From an uncultured Lachnospiraceae bacterium (GTDB taxonomy: Bacteria; Bacillota; Clostridia; Lachnospirales; Lachnospiraceae), in contig CAMWQW010000010.1 in the NCBI GenBank assembly GCA_947176505.1, positions 62,001 through 126,000 on the forward strand: a DNA stretch of 64,000 nt. Direction: 5' to 3'. Numbering within the stretch: the first letter of the stretch is position 1; every line of letters starts with the position of its first letter. The notes below the pieces were generated by a model. That model saw nothing but the letters and a program-made list of their open reading frames with translations, did not search any database and was not told the origin of the DNA. Position numbers and translations under genes: made by a program. Below, piece by piece: positions 17,232-26,728 of the stretch.

Positions 17232-18503
17232 ATGAAGGTACTGATAGTAGGAAGCGGCGGCAGGGAACATGCAATCGCGGCGAGTGTGGCAAAAAGCACG
17301 AAAGTAGATAAAATATATTGTGCGCCGGGCAATGCGGGCATCGGACAGATTGCGGAGTGCGTACCGATTGGCGCCATGGAGTTTGACAGAATCGTGGATT
17401 TTGCCAAAGAGAAAGAGATTGATTTGACGATTGTCGGTATGGACGATCCTTTGGTAGGGGGACTTGTAGACGAGCTGGAAGCAGCAGGAATGCGCGTGTT
17501 CGGACCGAGGAAAAATGCGGCAATCTTGGAAGGAAGCAAGGCTTTTTCCAAGGATTTGATGAAGAAGTATCATATTCCGACGGCGGCTTACGAGAATTTT
17601 GACGATGCCGAGAGTGCGCTTGCTTATTTGGAGAATGCCAAGATGCCTGTGGTACTGAAAGCCGATGGTCTGGCATTAGGAAAGGGAGTGCTGATCTGTC
17701 AGACATTGGAGGAGGCAAAGGAAGGCGTCAGGACGATCATGGAAGATAAGAAGTTCGGAGAAGCGGGGAATCGCATGGTCGTGGAAGAGTTCATGACAGG
17801 TCGCGAGGTGTCCGTACTTTCTTTTGTGGACGGCAAGACGATTAAAATTATGTCTTCTGCGCAGGATCATAAACGGGCGTTGGATGGTGATCAGGGATTG
17901 AATACGGGAGGAATGGGTACTTTCTCGCCAAGTCCTTTTTACACGGAGGAAGTGGATACATTCTGCCGTAAATATATTTATCAGGCGACGGTGGATGCCA
18001 TGGCAGAGGAAGGACGTCCTTTTAAAGGAGTTATCTTCTTTGGATTGATGCTGACACAGGATGGTCCGCGTGTGCTGGAATATAATGCGAGATTCGGAGA
18101 CCCGGAAGCGCAGGTGGTGCTTCCGCGTATGAAAAACGATATGATCGATGTGGTGGAGGCGTGTATTGACGGCACACTCGATCAGATTGATCTGCAGTTT
18201 GAAGACAATGCGGCGGTCTGTGTTGTTCTGGCATCCGAGGGATATCCGGTGTCCTACGACAAAGGACTTCCGATTAAGGGGCTGGAACATTTTGAGAACA
18301 AGGAAGGATATTATTGTTTTCACGCAGGGACAAAGCAAACAGAACAGGGGATTGTCACAAACGGCGGCAGGGTTCTTGGCGTTACGGCAAAAGGCGCGAA
18401 TCTGAAAGAAGCCAGAGCCAATGCATATAAGGCGGCGGAATGGGTGACATTCGACAACAAATATATGAGAAATGATATCGGTAAGGCGATTGATGAAGCA
18501 TAA
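17232..18503 (+). CDS. purD: Phosphoribosylamine-glycine ligase (GAR synthetase)
   Basis: 423 aa, an ATP-grasp ligase joining glycine to phosphoribosylamine. MKVLIVGSGGREHA is the canonical N-terminus and fixes the start at ATG 17232, with AGAGG 7 nt upstream. The ATP-grasp region includes KADGLALGKGV, EEFMTGREVSVLSF, HKRALDGDQGLNTGGMG and EYNARFGDPEAQ, the last carrying metal-binding Glu/Asn. It is the last pur gene in the cluster. An AT-rich hairpin follows. Confidence 0.97.
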   Translation: MKVLIVGSGGREHAIAASVAKSTKVDKIYCAPGNAGIGQIAECVPIGAMEFDRIVDFAKEKEIDLTIVGMDDPLVGGLVDELEAAGMRVFGPRKNAAILEGSKAFSKDLMKKYHIPTAAYENFDDAESALAYLENAKMPVVLKADGLALGKGVLICQTLEEAKEGVRTIMEDKKFGEAGNRMVVEEFMTGREVSVLSFVDGKTIKIMSSAQDHKRALDGDQGLNTGGMGTFSPSPFYTEEVDTFCRKYIYQATVDAMAEEGRPFKGVIFFGLMLTQDGPRVLEYNARFGDPEAQVVLPRMKNDMIDVVEACIDGTLDQIDLQFEDNAAVCVVLASEGYPVSYDKGLPIKGLEHFENKEGYYCFHAGTKQTEQGIVTNGGRVLGVTAKGANLKEARANAYKAAEWVTFDNKYMRNDIGKAIDEA

Positions 18504-18512
18504 GATTAACGG

Positions 18513-18534
18513 ACATATATAGTATCATATATGT
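18513..18534 (+). terminator. AT-rich hairpin after purD
   Basis: ACATATAT-AGTATC-ATATATGT. The stem is weak and not followed by a T run, so it may be a pause site rather than a terminator. Confidence 0.35.
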
Positions 18535-18564
18535 ATATTGAAACCGTAGAAGGGGGCAAATGCG

Positions 18565-19053
18565 ATGAGCAGCAGGGAAGAAAAAACTGAGAATCTTAAG
18601 AAAGGATTGTTGGACATAAGCAATTATAACATACCGACAATATGCAAGGAATGCGGCGGCATTCTGATTTTTAAGGGCGTCGGAGAATATAAATGCGAAG
18701 ATTGCGGACATTTGGAATATGATGATTATGGCACAGTGCGCAATTATATAGAGAAACATCCCGGTATAACATCCGCTCAAGTATCCGAGGCTACGGGTGT
18801 AACACAGAAATCCATCAGAGAAATGCTCAAGGAAGAACGGCTGGAAATTGCGCCGACCTCCAATGCATTTCTGACTTGTGAAATCTGTGGCAAGCAAATC
18901 CGCTCCGGAAGATATTGCAGCAGGTGTGAAGCGGCTTATCATAAAGAGATCGAAGAGAAAGCCCGGGCGTCAAGGAATATCAACATATCCGGCTTCGGCG
19001 CAGAAAAACATGTCGGAGAGGAAGGGTCAAAACGTTTTACAAGAGATCGTTAA
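18565..19053 (+). CDS. Zinc-ribbon/HTH protein related to flagellar YvyF-type proteins
   Basis: 162 aa, with AAGGGGG 8 nt before ATG 18565. Three parts are visible. The first is a zinc ribbon with two CxxC knuckles (CKEC at about 30 and CEDC at about 47). The second is a helix-turn-helix segment (VRNYIEKHPGITSAQVSEATGVTQKSIREMLKEE). The third is a second CxxC pair (CEIC and CSRC) followed by a Lys/Glu-rich helix. This order resembles TIGR03826/YvyF-type proteins found near flagellar genes. No flagellar genes are in the window, so the role is open. It is likely cytoplasmic. Confidence 0.72.
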   Translation: MSSREEKTENLKKGLLDISNYNIPTICKECGGILIFKGVGEYKCEDCGHLEYDDYGTVRNYIEKHPGITSAQVSEATGVTQKSIREMLKEERLEIAPTSNAFLTCEICGKQIRSGRYCSRCEAAYHKEIEEKARASRNINISGFGAEKHVGEEGSKRFTRDR

Positions 19054-19116
19054 AAAGCTTTGCGGCATAAACTTGAAATATGCTGCAAAGTATAAGATAA
19101 ATAAGGGAGAAAAAAT

Positions 19117-20508
19117 ATGGTACAAAAGAACAGACATGCAGCATCGGCAAAGAGGCGTTTCCTGATAGGAGCGGCGACGACAGTCAGTATTATGTCCATG
19201 CTGTGGTGCGGGTCATTTGTCAGTTTGGCGGACGCTACCGGAAAAGTTAATGTAGGGTCTGCTAAGATACGTCAGTCAACGGACACCGCCAGCGAAGTAG
19301 TAGGAAGCACGTCTCAAGGGAAAACGGTCACGATTAAGAGCCAAGTGACGGATGCAGCGGGAGTGTCATGGTATGAGGTGTATATTGATTTGAATACGAC
19401 GGGATATATCCGGGCAGACTTGGTCGATAAGAATGATGACGGAGAGATACAGCAGTTAACGGCAGGTGCGACGGAGACTCCCAGTGATGCAGGACAGAGT
19501 GACGGTACCCAGACCGATGCGGGAGCAGCGGCTTCAGGAGGCGGCACGGGAGCGACCGTTCAGGCGGAGAATCCCATGGATGCCCAGTATGCGGCATTGA
19601 CCGTGAATTCCAATGTCAGGGCGACACCATCCAAGGACTCGGATGCAGTGACGAAGTTGAATGAAGGTACACAGGTAATCGTGAGTGGTCAGTCTAACGG
19701 CAGCGACGGTAAGACGTGGTATTTTGTCACTTTTACCGGAGCGGACGGCGGGGAGAAAACCGGGTTTATCCGTTCGGACTTACTTTCCTTAGGTGAGATG
19801 GTACCGCTGCCGGCGGAACCGGAAGTACCGGTGGAACAGGAAGTGCCGGTAGAGCCGGAAATTCCGGTTAATAATGACTATGAGCTGGTCTATAAAGATG
19901 CCGAGGGTGAGTGGTATCTGGTTGACCATACGTCAGGCGGGGAATTTTCGTATGAGCATAAACTCAGTGAGCTTCTGGGCGCTGCACAGAACCAGAGCGA
20001 GGCGGCATCTGAAGATGCCAAGACATTGGTGAAGCAGCGTATCGCTATTGTTGTGTTGGTTGTTCTTGCTGTAGCATTAGTCATAGCGGTGATTATTATG
20101 GCAGTGAAGCTCAGAGATGCATATTATGAAGACTACGAAGATGATGAAGATGAGGACGAAGATGACGAGGAAGAAGAGGAAGAAACACCGGTAAGGCGCA
20201 GACGCCGCACAGAGGAGGAAGAGGAAGAAGCACCGGTAAGGCGCAGACGCCGCACAGAGGAGGAAGAGGAAGAAGCACCGGTAAGGCGCAGACGTCGCAC
20301 AGAGGAAGAAGAGGAAGAAGCACCGACAAGACGCAGACGCCGCACGGTAGAGGAAGAAACACCGGCAAAGCGCAGACGCCGGATGGAGGAAGAGGAAGCG
20401 GAAAAGGAAAAGGAAAAGGCAGCCGCGGCGAAACGTAAGTCGAAAAACTTCCTGCTTGATGACGATGAATTTGAGTTTGAATTCTTAAATATGGATGATA
20501 AGAAATAA
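19117..20508 (+). CDS. SH3b-domain membrane protein with repetitive charged cytoplasmic tail
   Basis: 463 aa, with a GGGAG site before ATG 19117. A signal sequence or anchor near residues 14-38 precedes two bacterial SH3 domains (about 40-105 and 150-225, each with the N-V-R-x-x-x-S pattern) separated by a Gly/Thr/Ala linker. A Pro/Glu stretch (VPVEQEVPVEPEIPV) follows, then a strong transmembrane helix (about 310-333). The C-terminal tail is acidic, then has five repeats of Arg-rich and Glu-rich blocks, encoded by a 45-bp tandem DNA repeat. SH3b domains usually bind cell wall, so the protein may link wall and cytoplasm (inference). Confidence 0.83.
   Translation: MVQKNRHAASAKRRFLIGAATTVSIMSMLWCGSFVSLADATGKVNVGSAKIRQSTDTASEVVGSTSQGKTVTIKSQVTDAAGVSWYEVYIDLNTTGYIRADLVDKNDDGEIQQLTAGATETPSDAGQSDGTQTDAGAAASGGGTGATVQAENPMDAQYAALTVNSNVRATPSKDSDAVTKLNEGTQVIVSGQSNGSDGKTWYFVTFTGADGGEKTGFIRSDLLSLGEMVPLPAEPEVPVEQEVPVEPEIPVNNDYELVYKDAEGEWYLVDHTSGGEFSYEHKLSELLGAAQNQSEAASEDAKTLVKQRIAIVVLVVLAVALVIAVIIMAVKLRDAYYEDYEDDEDEDEDDEEEEEETPVRRRRRTEEEEEEAPVRRRRRTEEEEEEAPVRRRRRTEEEEEEAPTRRRRRTVEEETPAKRRRRMEEEEAEKEKEKAAAAKRKSKNFLLDDDEFEFEFLNMDDKK
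20182..20400 (+). repeat. 45-bp in-frame tandem repeat, five units
   Basis: Units lie at 20182-20226, 20227-20271, 20272-20316, 20317-20355 (shortened to 39 bp) and 20356-20400. Each encodes about 15 residues of the form E(A/T)PVRRRRRTEEEEE. The first three are nearly identical in DNA, which suggests recent expansion. Confidence 0.92.
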
Positions 20509-20546
20509 AAGATTGATTAGGAAGAATTGATAGGATTGGTAAGAAA

Positions 20547-20930
20547 ATGCTCATAGAGATAGATTTTAACAGTGATGAAGCAATCTATATGCAGCTAAGG
20601 AATCAAATAATTCTCGGCATTGCCACTTCGCAGTTTCAGGAGGGCGACATGCTTCCGTCTGTCAGACAATTGGCGGATACGATCGGAATCAACATGCATA
20701 CGGTCAATAAGGCGTATACTGTACTGAAGCAGGAAGGGTATGTCAAAGTAGACCGTAGAAGAGGTGCCGTGATTGCGATAGACATTGACAGGATGCAGGC
20801 GCTTGAACAGATGCGCGGGGAATTACAGGTGACATTGGCGAAGGCAAGCTGTAAGAATATTTCCAGAGAAGAGGTGCATGCTCTTATAGATGAAATCTAT
20901 GAGGATTACGAGAAAGGAATGGGTTATTGA
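20547..20930 (+). CDS. GntR-family (YtrA-type) transcriptional regulator
   Basis: 127 aa. The winged helix is DEAIYMQLRNQIILGIATSQFQEGDMLPSVRQLADTIGINMHTVNKAYTVLKQEGYV, followed by a wing with DRRRGAVI. The short all-helical C-terminus (about 55 residues) is too small for a ligand domain, as in the YtrA subfamily. The stop codon overlaps the start of clpC (TGATG), so the two are coupled, and autoregulation of a stress operon is likely (inference). The ribosome binding site is weak. Confidence 0.88.
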   Translation: MLIEIDFNSDEAIYMQLRNQIILGIATSQFQEGDMLPSVRQLADTIGINMHTVNKAYTVLKQEGYVKVDRRRGAVIAIDIDRMQALEQMRGELQVTLAKASCKNISREEVHALIDEIYEDYEKGMGY

Positions 20931-23380
20931 TGCAGCCACAATTTACGGACAAGGCAAAAGCAGCATTAATTTTGGCTGAGAGAGCCGCCAGAAGCTTAAG
21001 ACAAAGTTATGTGGGAAGCGAGCATATTCTGCTCGGTCTTCTCCGGGAGAATACAGGGGTTGCAGCCACAGTTTTATTGAATAACGGCGTGGATGTCGTA
21101 CAGTTAAAGGAAATGATCAAAGACTTGATTGCGCCGGACAGTTCGGTGTTGATTGCGGAAAGAGACGGATATTCCCCGCGTGCGCAAAGCATTTTGGACG
21201 AGGCACACAGACAGGCGGAACGGTTTCACAGTGACAAAACAGGTACGGAACATATACTGTTAGCGCTCCTGAAAGAAGGAGAAAATGTAGCTGTCAGACT
21301 GCTTAATACAATGGGGATATCCGTGCAGAAGCTGTATGTGGACGTTCTGGTAGCAATGGGCGAGGACAGCGCCCTCTACAAGGAAGATTTAGGGAAGAAG
21401 CAGGGAAGGAAAAAGAGCGGGACTTCGACTTTGGATCAGTACAGCCGGGATTTGACGGCGCTTGCCAGAGAAGGAAGGCTCGATCCTGTGATTGGCAGAG
21501 AAGAAGAAATTACAAGAGTCATTCAAATTTTGAGCCGCAGAACGAAGAATAATCCCTGTCTGATCGGAGAACCGGGAGTGGGAAAGACAGCCGTAGTGGA
21601 GGGGCTTGCAGCGCGGATAGTCACCGGAGATGTACCTTTTACTGTACAGAACAAAAGAGTATTGACATTGGATTTGTCCGGTATGGTAGCGGGCAGTAAA
21701 TACAGAGGAGAGTTTGAAGAAAGAATCAAAAAAGTTATCCGGGAAGTGATAGAGGACGGTAATATTGTTCTGTTTTTGGATGAGCTTCATACGATTATCG
21801 GTGCAGGCGGAGCGGAAGGTGCGATTGATGCTTCCAATATCTTAAAACCTTCGTTGGCGAGAGGTGAGATACAGTTAATCGGTGCCACTACGATTGCGGA
21901 ATATCGCAAATATGTGGAGAAAGATGCGGCTTTGGAGAGAAGATTCCAGCCTGTGACAGTGGAGGAGCCTACTGTGGAAGAGGCGGAAAACATTCTCCAT
22001 GGCGTTGCGCACAAATATGAAGAACATCACCGTGTTACAATCACTGACGAGGCAATCAGCGCCGCTGTGGCGCTTTCCAACAGATATATCAATGACAGAA
22101 ACCTTCCGGATAAAGCAATCGATCTTATTGATGAGGCTGCTGCTGCGGTACGGCTGAATGTGACAGCACAGCCGGATAAATTAAAGGAACTGTCGGAAGA
22201 AATCAAGAAGATTGATTTGCAGATAGAGCGTTCCATCCGTATGGAAGCTTTTACACAGGCAGCAGAGCTAAAGAAAAAGCAGAGTGAATGCATTAAAAAA
22301 TATGACCGTATTATCAAGCGTATGGAAAAAGAGGAAGAGAAGCGTACGTACGTAGTCGGAGAGAATGAGATTGCGGAAGTGGTGGCTCTGTGGACCAAAA
22401 TTCCGGTTAAGAAGCTGGCGGAGAAAGAGAGCGAACGTCTGTTAAAATTGGAATCGATTCTGCATAAGCGTGTTATCGGACAGGAAGAAGCCGTTTCGGC
22501 GGTTTCCAAGGCAATGAGAAGGGGAAGAGTGGGACTGCAGGATCCCAATCGTCCGATAGGTTCGTTCCTTTTCTTAGGTCCTACCGGTGTCGGCAAGACG
22601 GAGCTTAGCAAGGCGCTTGCAGAAGCGATGTTTGGTTCGGAGAACGCATTGATTCGTGTAGATATGTCGGAATATATGGAAGGACACTCTGTCTCCAAAA
22701 TGATAGGTTCACCGCCGGGATATGTGGGATTTGAGGAAGGCGGACAGCTGTCGGAGAAGGTACGCAGGAATCCGTATTCGGTTGTGCTTTTTGATGAGAT
22801 TGAAAAGGCTCATCCGGATGTGTTTAATGTACTTTTGCAGGTGCTTGACGACGGGCATATTACCGATTCTAAGGGCAGAAAAGTCAGCTTTAAGAATACG
22901 ATACTGATTATGACATCCAATGCAGGTGCACAGAGAATCATAGATCCGAAGAACCTTGGTTTCGGGGCTCAGACGACGGAGCAGCAGGACTACGATAAGA
23001 TGAAGAGCGGTGTGATGGAAGAGGTGAAGAGACTCTTTAAGCCGGAATTTATCAATCGAATCGATGAAATCATGGTATTCCATCCGCTTAACAAAGATGA
23101 TATGAAGAGGATTATCACACTGCTTTCAAAAAATCTCATTAAGCGGTGCAAAGAGCAGATGGAGATAGATTTGACAATCTCGGCATCGGTTAAGGAATGG
23201 CTGATTGAGAAGCACATGGATGCTAAGATGGGCGCAAGACCTATGAAAAGAGCAATTCAATCGGAAATCGAAGATGCATTGGCGGAAGAGATACTTCTGG
23301 GGAATATCAGGCGCGGGGATACAGTGGCGGCAGGACTTAAGAATAAGAAAATAGTATTTACAGTACGCGATGATAAATAA
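20930..23380 (+). CDS. clpC: ATP-dependent Clp protease ATPase subunit ClpC
   Basis: 816 aa, AAA+ unfoldase that feeds ClpP. Two Clp-N repeats occupy about 1-145. The first AAA+ domain has Walker [10 protein letters not shown] near 210 and Walker B VLFLDELH. The middle region (about 415-460) with a coiled UVR-like stretch identifies ClpC rather than ClpB or ClpA. The second AAA+ domain has GPTGVGKTE and [16 protein letters not shown] 20930 overlaps the upstream TGA by one base. The usual ctsR-mcsA-mcsB genes are absent here; a GntR regulator takes their place. Confidence 0.96.
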   Translation: MQPQFTDKAKAALILAERAARSLRQSYVGSEHILLGLLRENTGVAATVLLNNGVDVVQLKEMIKDLIAPDSSVLIAERDGYSPRAQSILDEAHRQAERFHSDKTGTEHILLALLKEGENVAVRLLNTMGISVQKLYVDVLVAMGEDSALYKEDLGKKQGRKKSGTSTLDQYSRDLTALAREGRLDPVIGREEEITRVIQILSRRTKNNPCLIGEPGVGKTAVVEGLAARIVTGDVPFTVQNKRVLTLDLSGMVAGSKYRGEFEERIKKVIREVIEDGNIVLFLDELHTIIGAGGAEGAIDASNILKPSLARGEIQLIGATTIAEYRKYVEKDAALERRFQPVTVEEPTVEEAENILHGVAHKYEEHHRVTITDEAISAAVALSNRYINDRNLPDKAIDLIDEAAAAVRLNVTAQPDKLKELSEEIKKIDLQIERSIRMEAFTQAAELKKKQSECIKKYDRIIKRMEKEEEKRTYVVGENEIAEVVALWTKIPVKKLAEKESERLLKLESILHKRVIGQEEAVSAVSKAMRRGRVGLQDPNRPIGSFLFLGPTGVGKTELSKALAEAMFGSENALIRVDMSEYMEGHSVSKMIGSPPGYVGFEEGGQLSEKVRRNPYSVVLFDEIEKAHPDVFNVLLQVLDDGHITDSKGRKVSFKNTILIMTSNAGAQRIIDPKNLGFGAQTTEQQDYDKMKSGVMEEVKRLFKPEFINRIDEIMVFHPLNKDDMKRIITLLSKNLIKRCKEQMEIDLTISASVKEWLIEKHMDAKMGARPMKRAIQSEIEDALAEEILLGNIRRGDTVAAGLKNKKIVFTVRDDK

Positions 23381-23407
23381 TAACAAAGACTTAGGAGGAG
23401 AAACATC

Positions 23408-23824
23408 ATGGCTGTAGTAGCGGAATTAGTACGAACGGAAGAAAGCGGTGCGATCAGCTTTGGCAATTATAAGCTGGATACCAAAGCGAAGGTAGAAAAT
23501 TATGAGCATGGCGGTGACTTATATAAGGTAAAGACTTATAAAGAATTGACAAAATTAGAGAAGAACGGCATGTTTGCTTATGAGTCGCAACCCGGCACGA
23601 GTGTGCTTGATTTTAATGAGACAGAGGACGGTGTTACGTTTACGGTAGAGGCGGATGAGGATGCACAGATCACGGTAGGATTGGAAGAAGATACGGAGTA
23701 CAGCGTTACCGTGGATAACGCGAACATCGGCAGGATGAAGACTAATTTAAGCGGCAAACTGAGTATCAGCATAGAGTTAGCAAATGCCGGAGAGATCGCG
23801 GTTAAGATCGTTAAAAATGGCTAA
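23408..23824 (+). CDS. Conserved small protein of unknown function between clpC and radA
   Basis: 138 aa, with a very strong AGGAGG site before ATG 23408. There is no signal peptide or membrane segment. The second half is rich in beta-strand-like alternation (VTFTVEADEDAQITVGLEEDTEYSVTVDNANIGRM) and looks like a small immunoglobulin-like or jelly-roll fold. The N-terminal half includes KVKTYKELTKLEKNGMFAYES. No catalytic motif was recognised. The 3' end overlaps radA by 8 bp, so it is translated together with radA. Confidence 0.8.
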   Translation: MAVVAELVRTEESGAISFGNYKLDTKAKVENYEHGGDLYKVKTYKELTKLEKNGMFAYESQPGTSVLDFNETEDGVTFTVEADEDAQITVGLEEDTEYSVTVDNANIGRMKTNLSGKLSISIELANAGEIAVKIVKNG

Positions 23825-25193
23825 GAGTAAGACCGGGACGGTATTTTATTGCCAGAATTGCGGATATGAGTCCTCGAAATGGATGGGACAGTGCCCCGGT
23901 TGTAAAGAGTGGAACAGTATGGTAGAGGAGAAGGTGCACGCAGGAACAGGCGGCGGACGCAGTGCCGGCAGAAGCACACGCGGAGCCGGAGCGGTCAAAC
24001 CTTCGAGCCTATCGGAAGTGAGTATACGGGAAGAAATGCGTATGAGAACGCATATGGCGGAGCTGGACAGAGTGCTGGGCGGTGGTATTGTGCCCGGCTC
24101 TTTGACGTTGGTGGGCGGCGATCCGGGTATCGGCAAGTCCACGCTGCTTTTGCAGGTGTGCAGGCATATGGCGGCGGACGGACGCAAAGTGCTGTACATA
24201 TCCGGAGAAGAATCATTGCGTCAGATTAAGCTTCGTGCAAACAGACTGGGTGAATTTACAGACAACCTGCTTCTGCTGTGTGAGACAAGTCTGGAAATCG
24301 TAGAGGATACGATACACAGTGTAATGCCGGACATCACGATTATAGATTCCATCCAGACAATGTATCATGAGGAGATATCTGCGGCTCCCGGAAGTGTATC
24401 TCAGGTGCGGGAATCCACGAACGTCCTGCTACAGCTTGCCAAAGGGCTGAATGTATCCATCTTTATTGTAGGTCATGTAACGAAGGAAGGAACCGTGGCA
24501 GGACCGAGGGTGTTGGAGCATATGGTAGATACGGTGCTATATTTTGAGGGAGACCGGCATGCCTCTTATCGTATTCTGAGGGGAGTGAAGAACCGTTTCG
24601 GTTCCACGAACGAAATTGGCGTTTTTGAGATGAAAGAAGAAGGACTGGTGGAAGTCAAGAATCCTTCGGAGTTTATGCTGAACGGTAAACCGGAAGGAGC
24701 CAGCGGCTCGATTGTATCATGTTCCATGGAGGGAACAAGACCGATTCTTCTTGAGATTCAGGCACTTGTATGTCATAGCAATTTCGGTATTCCGAGGCGG
24801 CAGGCGATTGGAACCGACTTTAACAGAGTGAATCTTTTGATGGCAGTCTTGGAAAAAAGGCTGGGCGTGCAGATGTCGGATTGTGACGCATATGTAAATC
24901 TGGCGGGAGGTATGCGGATTGTGGAACCGGCAATTGACTTGGGGGTTGCCATGGCGGTGGTGTCCAGTTTCAAAAACCGTGTCATTGACGACAAAATGCT
25001 TGCTTTTGGAGAAATCGGCTTAAGCGGAGAAGTGAGGGGCGTTTCCATGGCACAGCAGAGAGTGTCAGAAGCAGCCAAATTGGGATTTACCACTTGTATT
25101 CTTCCGGAAGCATGTATGAAGCAGATTAAGCCGGTGGAAGGAATGAAGTTGATTGGAGTAAAGACCGTACGGGATGCAATTGATCTGATTTGA
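23817..25193 (+). CDS. radA: DNA repair protein RadA (Sms)
   Basis: 458 aa from ATG 23817, the standard start (MAKSKTGTVFYCQNCG). The N-terminal C4 zinc finger is CQNCG...CPGC. The RecA-like core has Walker A GGDPGIGKSTLLLQ and the RadA-specific KNRFGSTNEIGVF motif. The C-terminal Lon-protease-like domain spans about 290-458 but lacks protease activity in this family. RadA is a DnaB-like helicase that extends D-loops in homologous recombination. clpC-radA linkage is common in Firmicutes. Confidence 0.96.
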   Translation: MAKSKTGTVFYCQNCGYESSKWMGQCPGCKEWNSMVEEKVHAGTGGGRSAGRSTRGAGAVKPSSLSEVSIREEMRMRTHMAELDRVLGGGIVPGSLTLVGGDPGIGKSTLLLQVCRHMAADGRKVLYISGEESLRQIKLRANRLGEFTDNLLLLCETSLEIVEDTIHSVMPDITIIDSIQTMYHEEISAAPGSVSQVRESTNVLLQLAKGLNVSIFIVGHVTKEGTVAGPRVLEHMVDTVLYFEGDRHASYRILRGVKNRFGSTNEIGVFEMKEEGLVEVKNPSEFMLNGKPEGASGSIVSCSMEGTRPILLEIQALVCHSNFGIPRRQAIGTDFNRVNLLMAVLEKRLGVQMSDCDAYVNLAGGMRIVEPAIDLGVAMAVVSSFKNRVIDDKMLAFGEIGLSGEVRGVSMAQQRVSEAAKLGFTTCILPEACMKQIKPVEGMKLIGVKTVRDAIDLI

Positions 25194-25432
25194 CGGCGTA
25201 AGGCGGATGCAGCGCGGTTGGAATGAGTATAGAATGCGTGTGTAAGCACTTTAATTATGACGAAAATGTAACATTTTTTTAAATAAATTTAATATTTTAT
25301 GCTTTAGATATATTCAAAAAGTAATTTGTGTGGTAGAATGTTCAAGATATAGTGCTGTGAGTGTGAGCCGGAGTAATACGGGGTCTTATGGGATAAATAG
25401 GGGGTTGACACACCCGGACAGAGGAGTTACTT

Positions 25433-26611
25433 ATGGACAAACAGATACAGGAATCGCAGGAAATGTCAGAGACTGCGAAGCCGGTAGAGGACATACAGGA
25501 TGAGCGCGAAGCTGATGTAAGTATGCAGCCGGAGAATACGAAGGCTAAAGCCGATGCGAAGCGCAAGTGGATAAAGCATATTCCGCTGCTGATCATAGAG
25601 GCATGCGTACTCATTGTTGCAATCGGCATTATGTATGTGGTCGTTACAGCCACCAAAGAGGTGGAACGCAAGAACATTGACAAAGAGAAGATTACGATTA
25701 ATGAAGAAGTTGCCGAGATTATACGTGAGGAAGAAGAGAACAATGAAACGAAAGGCTACCGTAACATAGCGCTTTTCGGAGTGGATGCAAGAGACGGTGA
25801 ACTTGGCAGAGGAACGCGAAGCGATTCGATCATTATAGCGAGCATTAATCAGGATACACAGGAGATTAAACTGGTTTCGGTTTTCCGCGATACTTATTTA
25901 AATCTAGGAAATGATTCCTATAACAAATGTAACGCGGCATACGCACAGGGAGGACCGGAGCAGGCAATCAGTATGCTTAACGCCAATCTTGATCTTGACA
26001 TCACCGATTATGTGACAGTCGGTTTCGGAGGATTGATCGATGCGGTAGATGCTTTGGGCGGTATCGAGATTGAGGTTACCGATGCAGAGATTTCTCATTT
26101 GAATAATTACCAGCTGACTATGTCCGAAGAATTAGGGGTAGACTATATACCGGTTAAAGAAAGCGGTTTACAATTACTAAACGGTATGCAGGCGACTGCA
26201 TACTGCAGGATACGATACACCAAGGGCGATGATTTCAGACGAGCTGAGAGGCAGAGAGATGTGCTGACTGCTATGATGGAAAAGGCTAAAACAGTTTCGG
26301 TAGGATCACTGACTAGTATGGTCAACGCTATTCTTCCGGAGGTGGAAACTTCTCTCGGAGTCAATGAGATCTTAAGTGTACTCGGCAGCGTGGCGGGATA
26401 TGATGTGGTTGCCAGCGACGGATTTCCGTTTGAGGATAACAGGGTTGGCGCAAATGTCGGCAGTAAAGGAAGCTGTGTGATTCCGGATAATCTGGAAGAG
26501 AATGTGGAAGAACTGCATGTGCTTCTTTTTCCGGAAGTAGATTATAAGCCATCCAAACAGGTGATAAATATCAGTGACGAGATTGTATCGTTGACAGACG
26601 AATACAGATAG
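25433..26611 (+). CDS. LytR-CpsA-Psr (LCP) family cell-wall glycopolymer ligase
   Basis: 392 aa, with GAGGAG 7 nt before ATG 25433. A cytoplasmic N-terminus of about 45 charged residues is followed by one transmembrane helix (about 49-70), then the external LCP domain. Its diagnostic parts are LFGVDARDGELGRGTRSDSI, LVSVFRDTYLNL and YCRIRYTKGDDFRRAERQRDVL, which hold the Asp and Arg residues that bind polyprenyl pyrophosphate and Mg2+. The family attaches wall teichoic acids or other glycopolymers to peptidoglycan. The 239-bp upstream gap holds a weak -10 (TAGAAT, about 25335) and a leader of about 85 nt. Confidence 0.92.
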   Translation: MDKQIQESQEMSETAKPVEDIQDEREADVSMQPENTKAKADAKRKWIKHIPLLIIEACVLIVAIGIMYVVVTATKEVERKNIDKEKITINEEVAEIIREEEENNETKGYRNIALFGVDARDGELGRGTRSDSIIIASINQDTQEIKLVSVFRDTYLNLGNDSYNKCNAAYAQGGPEQAISMLNANLDLDITDYVTVGFGGLIDAVDALGGIEIEVTDAEISHLNNYQLTMSEELGVDYIPVKESGLQLLNGMQATAYCRIRYTKGDDFRRAERQRDVLTAMMEKAKTVSVGSLTSMVNAILPEVETSLGVNEILSVLGSVAGYDVVASDGFPFEDNRVGANVGSKGSCVIPDNLEENVEELHVLLFPEVDYKPSKQVINISDEIVSLTDEYR

Positions 26612-26667
26612 CAAGCTACATGAATGACTGGGAAACGTGGACTGAAGTGTAACGGTAGGAACATGCG

Positions 26668-26700
26668 ACAGCAGTTGGGGATTTCTCGGCTGCTGTTTTA
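26668..26700 (+). terminator. Terminator between LCP gene and ABC exporter
   Basis: ACAGCAG pairs with CTGCTGT (26690-26696), then TTTTATT. Confidence 0.75.
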
Positions 26701-26728
26701 TTATGATATGGTATAGAGGATAGATGTG

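Noticed and set aside
16942..17718. 258-aa minus-strand frame opposite purN and purD
   Set aside because: It spans two well-supported purine genes and has low-complexity Pro/Ser/Arg content.
20133..20345. Long minus-strand open frame rich in Ser/Arg opposite the 45-bp repeat
   Set aside because: It is a by-product of the GAGGAA-type repeat on the plus strand and has no ribosome binding site.
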